64,000 nt of DNA, from contig NZ_JAHMHG010000001.1 of NCBI RefSeq assembly GCF_018913965.1, positions 186,001 to 250,000 of the forward strand, in the 5' to 3' direction. The translations under genes were made by a program, and so were the position numbers. The stretch is from Mycoplasma sp. CSL7491-lung (GTDB taxonomy: Bacteria; Bacillota_I; Bacilli_A; Mycoplasmatales; Metamycoplasmataceae). Under the pieces are notes generated by a model. That model saw nothing but the letters and a program-made list of their open reading frames with translations, was not told the DNA's origin and did no database searches. Positions within the stretch are counted from its first letter, which is position 1; the number at the start of each line of letters is the position of its first letter. Of the stretch, positions 57,639 through 64,000 are shown piece by piece.

Positions 57639-58393
57639 ACAATTTCTTTGTTCTTTATTATTACCTTTTTATCGAATTCTAATTTTTTATATTCGCCATT
57701 ATTAATATTATAATAAAAAAAGAATCTTAAATTTTCTGAATCAGTCCTATTTAAATAATCACTTAAATCAAATGTTATTCATATTGTATTATTAGGTGTT
57801 TTACTACTTTTTTTGTTACTTTTTTGAAGTCTATGTGAAAATTCCTCTTTTGTAGGAAATGTTCAAAAATCATATTTTGAATAATCATCTTCTAGTCTTA
57901 AATTCAAGATTACACTTGATTTAGTTTTTAAGATTGTAATTATTCCATATTTTAATGGTTCTTTATCAATTTCTTGTTTATTATTTTCTTCATTATTTGG
58001 TTTTAAACTATTATCTAATATATCAGATGTTTTATCTATTTTTTCAACTGCTCCTCATGGTAACGTGAACATACCTAAGAAAAAATTATCGTATATTTTT
58101 CTTTTTTCTTCGCTTAAATTTAAATATTTTTTAAAAGTACTAATTTTTTTATTTTGTTTTTGTTCTATTGTAATTTTATCATTAGATTCTTTATTTAATG
58201 AATGATTATCCTTTTTATCATCAGATATCTCGTTTTTATTGTTTTCTTTGTCAGTATTAATATTTTTGTCTAGTTTATCATCCGTTTTATTTTTGTCATA
58301 ATTGTTATTTGCGCATGCTGTAGAAGTCACAAAAACAGGGATGATACTAACTGCTAATAATGAGTAATATTTTTTTAAAAAAATCTTTTTCAT
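57629..58393 (-). CDS. Surface prolipoprotein, acidic linker
   Basis: A 254-residue prolipoprotein. The signal peptide ends TSTAC (Cys near residue 27). A low-complexity Asn/Asp/Lys stretch follows to about residue 85. The mature C-terminal domain contains FWTFPTKEEF and RFFFYYNINNGEYKKLEF, rich in aromatics. It has no recognised function. The stop lies inside the shared terminator. Confidence 0.78.
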
Positions 58394-58505
58394 ATTTTCC
58401 TTTCTCTTTTCTTTAGTTTAAAGTTTTCTAATATATTATATACGTAAAATTCTTTTTGAGAATTTATAAACTAGTACATAAATCATTCTGTTTTATCTTC
58501 AAACA

Positions 58506-58540
58506 AAAAGAACGAATTCTTTGAAATGCGTTCTTTTTGT
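58506..58540 (-). terminator. Terminator of the opp operon
   Basis: AAAAAGAACG and CGTTCTTTTT are perfect ten-base arms with a loop of about 14 bases, directly after the oppF stop. Confidence 0.75.
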
Positions 58541-59857
58541 TTAATAATTATTATTTTTTCAGGAATCTAATTCCTCTTCAGTTGCTAAAATGAAATGATC
58601 ATCATTAATTTTAAGTCATTGCGGCTGATTATCATCGGTGTATTTATGCATATTAATGTCATATTTATAACCAATCAAACTTCCTTTTTTTCCATTAATA
58701 GATGGCACAGCATCCAATAAACTCTTTGTGTAAGGATGTAAAGATTTATTCATTATTTCATCAGTTGTACCAATCTCTAATAATCTTCCTTTATTCATGA
58801 CGGCAATACGATCTGAGATGTATTCTACCATACGTAAATCGTGAGCGATAAATAGAATAGTTAAATTATATTTTTCTTTAAGTTCGTTAAAGATATTAAC
58901 AACTTGTGCTTGAATTGAAACATCTAATGCTGAAATAGGTTCATCGGCGACTAAAAGTTGTGGTCGTAAAACAACTGCTCTTGATATACCAATTCTTTGT
59001 TGCTGACCACCCGAAAATTCAAGTGGATATCTTCTTAAAACAGAATCATCTAATCCAACCGAACTTAAAATATCGCGAACTAATAATCTTTTACAATCGT
59101 TTTCGGTTAGTTTGTTCAATTTATTTCTTTGTTCAATATATTTATCCATAAATTTATTTAGATATTCATTTTTAATATTTCTAACTTTATTATTAGTTTC
59201 TACATAAAATGCCTCATAGGCAATTTGATTATTTTTAGAAATTTGTTCATCTAATCAAGTTTCATATTCTCCAAAAAATTCTTTATGGTGTATGTCACAT
59301 AATTGAGAATAAAATTCTTTTTTATTTTCTTGATCTATATTGTATAAATATATTTCTTTAGCATTTTTTGTATTGGTTAAACCTTCTGAAACTATCGTTT
59401 CAACGTTTGCATGTGGATTTAACGAGTTTGCAGGATCTTGAAAAATCATTTGAACTTTATTAACTAAGAAATTTTCAATTTCTTTATACTCTTTTAGTGA
59501 TTTACCCATTTTAAAACCTCTGCCCATTTTCTTAGGTAAGGTTTTATCTAAAAGCTTTATTTCTCCAAAGTTATAAGGAACTAAACCGACAAGAGCTTTA
59601 CCGATAGTACTTTTGCCAGAACCTGATTCACCTACCAATCCTAAAACTTCGCCTTTATATATATTTAAGTTTAAGTCTGCAACTGCTCTAAATTCTTTTG
59701 TTCCGGTCCCGTAATTTATATCAACGTTTCTAAGTGATGCTAAAATTTCTTGATTTTCATTAGGTTCTAGCATTTGCTCAGTGCCTTTTGTTTGTTTTCT
59801 AATAAATCTTTTTTCACCAAAAAGGAATTTTTTAGTTTTATAAATTTTCTCAGTCAT
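58541..59857 (-). CDS. oppF: Oligopeptide ABC transporter ATP-binding protein OppF
   Basis: A 438-residue ATPase. Walker A is VGESGSGKST near residues 73-82, the signature is FSGGQQQRIG, Walker B is LLVADEPISALD, and the switch is FIAHDLRMVEYI. About 100 extra residues lie between the Q-loop (MIFQDPANSLNP) and the signature, a long insertion typical of mycoplasma OppF. The C-terminus HPYTKSLLDAVPS is usual. The ATG overlaps the oppD stop by one base. Confidence 0.93.
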
Positions 59858-61242
59858 TATTTTTTATATTCCTCTCATAGTTTTTGGATTAATGTGGGCG
59901 GTTGATATTTTGGTGCTCGCGGATCTTGTAATGCAGATTTTACTTTATGAGTTTCGCTTACTTGGTAAAAATCTGGATCGATACTAAAATCTCTACCAAG
60001 AGCATATGAATTTCTAACTGCGAAAGCGTCACCAATAATGTTATTTAAACTTGAAGGAACGCTCCCCGGAATTATAGAAAGTCTTTTTCCTTTATTTAAG
60101 TCAGGCATGCTTAAAATTAAACCTCATGTATAAGGGTGTTGTGGATTATGTAAAATTTCATCTGATGTACCTTCTTCAATGATTTGTCCGGCGTACATAA
60201 TTGAAATATAATCAGCAATTGAAGCTACTACTCCTAAATCGTGAGTTATGAATACAATTGATAATTTAAGTTTTTCTTGCAATTCTTTAATTATATCTAA
60301 AACAAGTGCTTGAACTGTTGGGTCTAGCGCTGTTGTAGGTTCGTCCATAACTAATATTTTTGGTTCAAGAGCGACTATTGCAGCAATAACAACACGTTGA
60401 ATCATACCTCCCGACATTTCATGTGGGTATAATTTCATGACCGCCTCTGGGTCATTAATTTTTGTTAATTTTAGAAATTCTACCGCTCTTTTATATGCTT
60501 CTTTACGATTTGGCACAACTTTGTTTTCGAGCATACCTTCTATTATTTGTTCTCCAACTTTCATGGTTGGATTTAAAGTTGACATTGGATTTTGGAAAAC
60601 GGCCGATACAACTCTACCGCGATAATGTGATTTTTCTCAATCTTTAAAAGAAAATTTTTCTACATTATTATTGTAAAGTTTTACTTCTCCCGAATCAATT
60701 ACAGCATTATCGCCTGTTAACCCATATAAAAGAGATGTTATAACGGATTTACCTGAACCTGATTCTCCAATAATTGCATGCACTTTACCTTCATATATTT
60801 TTAACGAAGGGTTTCTTAAAACCTTATTTTTTTCTCCGGGACGAGCAGGATTTGTAAATGATAAATTAATATTCTTAATTTCAGCTGCAATTTTTAATTT
60901 AGTACCATCACTAAATTCTTGATATTCAACATTTTTATAGAATGTTTCCCAATCAAAATCTTTTTTTCGAAGTAATTTATTCTTAAATCAATTACAAAAA
61001 TTTATTTTTTGTTTATTCCTTTTTTCTTTATTTTTTATTTCTTCTTCAAGTTTATTGTTTGCTTCAGTTTTTTGTTCAGCATATTTAATTTTTTCATCGT
61101 GTTTTTGAGATATGTGTTCATGTGTTTCAGTTATTAATTCTTCAATTTCTTCATATTCTCTAATATAAATATATTCAACTTCTTTTTTAACTTTTTTTGA
61201 TTTAAATTTTGGTTTTTTATATCTTTTTGATTTTATTTTCAT
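59857..61242 (-). CDS. oppD: Oligopeptide ABC transporter ATP-binding protein OppD
   Basis: A 461-residue ATPase. The NBD begins only at about residue 125. Before it lies a very charged Lys/Glu-rich extension of about 85 residues starting MKIKSKRYKKPKF. Walker A is IGESGSGKSV, the signature is MSGGMIQRVV, Walker B is LVMDEPTTALDP, and FITHDLGVV is the switch. Standard OppD proteins are about 330 residues, so the extension is unusual. It forms the ATPase pair with OppF. Confidence 0.9.
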
Positions 61243-61248
61243 ATTTTC

Positions 61249-62280
61249 CTATCTTTGTCTTCTTAAGGCGTCTTGAACACTTGCGCCAATCAATTGAACA
61301 CTTGTTGTCAATAAAATTAAAATTGAAGAAGGAACGAATACATATCTTAAATAAGTCGGGAATACCTTTTGTCCTTCAGAAATTAAGTTACCTAATGTAG
61401 GAACATCATCAATTGCTAAACCAATAAATGCTAATGATGTTTCTGATAATATAACTCCTGGTATTGTAAATACTAGCTGAGTAATTAAGATTGGTAAAAT
61501 AACAGGTATGTAATTTTTTAATATTTTTCAAATGGGAGTTCCTAAAACTTTTGATGCTGAAACTCATTCAAAATGTTTGGCTCTTTTTACTTGTGCTCTA
61601 ATTTGGTTTGCCATTCCTGTTCAAGAAGTAAATGAGAGTGAAAATACAATAACTCAAAAACTTGGTCTAATAACAATTGTCATTAATATTAAAATTATTA
61701 TTGTCGGAACAACAGATAAAATTTTAATTATAAAAGTCATTATTTTATCAAATTTTTCAAATTGACCCATCATAATACCTATTGTTAAACCAATTACTAC
61801 TTCTATTAAAGTAACAACTAACGCTAATGAAAGAGAATATCTTAATCCATGTCATAACCTTGCTCAATAATCACGTCCAATATCATCGGTACCAAAAAAG
61901 TGATATACATTGTTTGAATCATACTGATCAAAAGTTAAATTTCGATTATTAACATCAGTTAAATTAGGATCAAATGTTGTAAAGGGCATAATTAATGCTA
62001 AAACGATTATTGTAATTAATAAAATAAAACCAAATACACCTGAGAAGTTTTTTGAATATCTAAAAACAAACTCTTTAAATATTTTTGTTTCTTCTTTAAG
62101 TTCCTTATCCGCATGATAATCAAATGTTTTACCAACTATTTTTCATGCTTGATATTGAAAAGGTTGTAAAAATGGATTGGGAGCAATATTGCCTTTTCAA
62201 TTATTAGATTCGCCAACATCATTTCTTGAACGAATTTTATCGGCATATTTTTTAATAAATGTATTAAGTTTACTTGTCAT
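61249..62280 (-). CDS. oppC: Oligopeptide ABC transporter permease OppC
   Basis: A 343-residue permease. One helix at about residues 92-112 is followed by FGTDDIGRDYWARLWHGLRYSL, the typical OppC start of the transport domain, then five helices. The EAA-like loop GWVSASKVLG-type segment (HFEWVSASKVLG) and LSETSLAFIGL are conserved. The N-terminus is longer than in E. coli OppC. GGAG inside oppB precedes the ATG. Confidence 0.9.
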
Positions 62281-62282
62281 TT

Positions 62283-63341
62283 TTATGCTCCTTTTCTTCT
62301 TACACGTGGGTCAATTACTTCGTATAGCATATCTCTTGTCGCATATGATAATATTGTTAAAAGTGTAAACATAACTATTAAAAATAGTATAACATTGTAA
62401 TCTTTTGTTTGAATAGCTTGCAATAAGGTTGCTCCAGAACCTGGTATAAAAAATATTTGCTCAATGAAAATAGAACCAATAAAACTACCGAAAATAACGG
62501 CCGGAAAGAATGTGGCTATCGGGAATAAAGAAGGTTTAAGAGCATGTTTTCAAACAAATTTGGTTTTACTTAATCCTTTTAAATATGCAAATTTAGCATG
62601 AACAGAATTAAGTTCACGATTCAATTCTGTTCTAATATACTTAATATATACAATAATACTTCCTAACGATAATGCCAAACCAGGCAATATATAACTTGCA
62701 AAATTATCTACATCAAATATATAAGGAATATTCATTAACCTTCCTAAAAATACCAAGATTAAAGCGAAAATAATAGACGGAACTGACGAAAATATACTTA
62801 CTAAAATTGTTGAAATATTATCAACTAATCCACCAGGATTTTTACCTACTCAAATACCTAAACTAATTCCAATAACTACTGTTAGTAATACTGAAAAAAT
62901 TCCAACTAAAAATGATTTATAAAAACGTTCTCATATAAAACTATTGATTTCTCTTTCCGGAAAAAGAGAAAGTGAAATTCCAAATTCTCCTCTAAATAAT
63001 CCTTTTAAGTATAATCCGTACCTTTGTATAAGTGGTAAATTTAATCCGTACTGAGCTTCTTTAACTTTTCTAGCAGTTTCATCACTTAGACCACTAGTAA
63101 TTGAATTTGAACCAGGGACAAGATTTATTAAGAAGAATGTAATTGTTATAACTATCAATCCTATTACGAAAAATTCTAACATTATTTTAATAAATCTAAT
63201 GATTGAATTTAGAAATGGTGAGTTTATAGTAAATATTTTTTCTTTTAAAGTTGAGTCATTAATTCTTTTATTGGTAAAAAATATTTTATTTGAATCAACA
63301 AAATAAGTTTTTTTATCTCTTATCTCTTTTTTGAATTTCAT
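62283..63341 (-). CDS. oppB: Oligopeptide ABC transporter permease OppB
   Basis: A 352-residue permease. A long basic N-terminus of about 50 residues precedes the first helix. It carries FFLINLVPGS and YGLNLPLIQRYGLYLKGLFRGEFGIS, both typical of OppB/DppB, and the EAA-like segment AYLKGLSKTKFVWKHALK. Six helices are visible. Its ATG overlaps the oppA stop by one base (TAATG), so the operon order is oppA, B, C, D, F. Confidence 0.92.
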
Positions 63342-64000
63342 TATTGTCCTCTCTTTCTTGGTAATCCTGGTCTAGGTGGTCTTGTAAAATCGTAGGCATA
63401 TTGCAAACTAAATCTAAAAAGTGAATCAATTCCACCAATTCTTGTTATTTCTCAATTAGTATCAACTTCCATAAGAGGTATAACAGGTGCTGAGTCTCTA
63501 ACTATTTTTTCAAGTTCTCCAATGAAAACGTAAACATATTCTTGGGTTCATTTTTGTTTTATTTCTTCGTTTGTGAAATTAGCCGAAAAGAATGCATTTA
63601 AACGATCTGTATATTGCGCAAATGTTTCATCCTTTTTAAGGAAAGATAATTCGATAAATTTAGATCAAAAATCAATTGATGATGTATCAGATTTATCTTT
63701 TAACGACTGTTGTATGTTTAGTCTTTTTTTAGTGTCTAATGTTAATTTTTCAATTCCATTTACTCCGTATTTTTCAAAAATAAATAATTCTGCAAGATGG
63801 TTTAATCTATTATTTTTAATTTTTGGATTGTTGATTAATAAAAACTCAAAAGCGTATTTTAATAATTGATTGCTAAAAGATGAATCTTTAAAATCATTAC
63901 TTAATTTTGTTGCTAAAGAAGATACATCTACAAACTTTTGGGATTTTTTAATTTTATTAAATTCATTTTTAAATTGAGATTGTTTTGTGGCAAAATTAAA
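63341..64000 (-). CDS. oppA: Oligopeptide ABC transporter substrate-binding protein OppA, C-terminal part
   Basis: The last 219 codons of a larger protein that continues beyond the window. Several TGA Trp codons occur. Near the end the sequence VIPLMEVDTNWEITRIGG fits the C-terminal lobe of peptide-binding proteins. It lies immediately upstream of oppB in one operon, so OppA is the natural identity. In mycoplasmas OppA is a large surface lipoprotein that also acts as an adhesin and ecto-ATPase in some species. Confidence 0.85.

Overview
This window is a piece of a mycoplasma chromosome, most likely one of the hominis-group species (Mycoplasmopsis/Metamycoplasma type), although the species cannot be fixed from sequence alone. 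The DNA is very AT-rich. Nearly every long gene can only be read through if TGA encodes tryptophan. Many proteins are prolipoproteins with a lipobox Cys. The rpmG-secE-nusG, atp and opp gene orders are also those of mollicutes.

Region by region: (1) 1-5405 is the end of a mobile element read leftwards, with a TraG/VirD4-like coupling protein, an HUH-type relaxase with two palindromes just upstream that resemble an oriT, several small genes, and three genes broken by a stop or a frameshift. A membrane protein at 5738-6205 and about 1 kb of gene-free DNA with hairpins follow. (2) 7229-38380 is mostly core chromosome: SRP RNA, a NUDIX hydrolase, tRNA-Arg, a heterodimeric ABC exporter, folA-thyA, msrA, a frameshifted repeat protein, uvrC, then the old Firmicute block cysS-rlmB-(sigma-like)-rpmG-secE-nusG, argS, rpoE, fba, the complete F1Fo ATP synthase operon, an ABC transporter with three tandem paralogous lipoproteins, an azoreductase and deoB. 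(3) 38447-52449 is an accessory island after a lipoprotein gene: a decayed, phase-variable type III restriction-modification (RM) system, an IS1634-type insertion with 88-bp target duplications, a type II RM pair overlapping an IS1595-type transposase, a Fic protein and a broken GIY-YIG/DUF4357 gene. A 73-bp direct repeat (39858-39930 and 51434-51506) encloses most of it. (4) 52824-64000 returns to core and surface genes: tRNA-Leu, lipoproteins, two tandem DHH phosphoesterases and the oppABCDF oligopeptide importer, whose oppA runs out of the window.

How it fits together: the atp operon, opp importer, fba and deoB reflect a parasite that ferments sugar and salvages peptides and nucleosides. 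FolA and ThyA overlap and cooperate in dTMP synthesis. The two exporter halves have complementary degenerate ATP sites and must act as a pair. The gene at 18360-18971 sits exactly where sigH lies in Firmicutes and is the best candidate for a second sigma factor.

Most striking are the relaxase-coupling protein module with its palindromes, the transposase-methyltransferase-endonuclease unit, the repeat-bounded defence island, and the recurring in-frame TAA/TAG stops that are confined to accessory genes.
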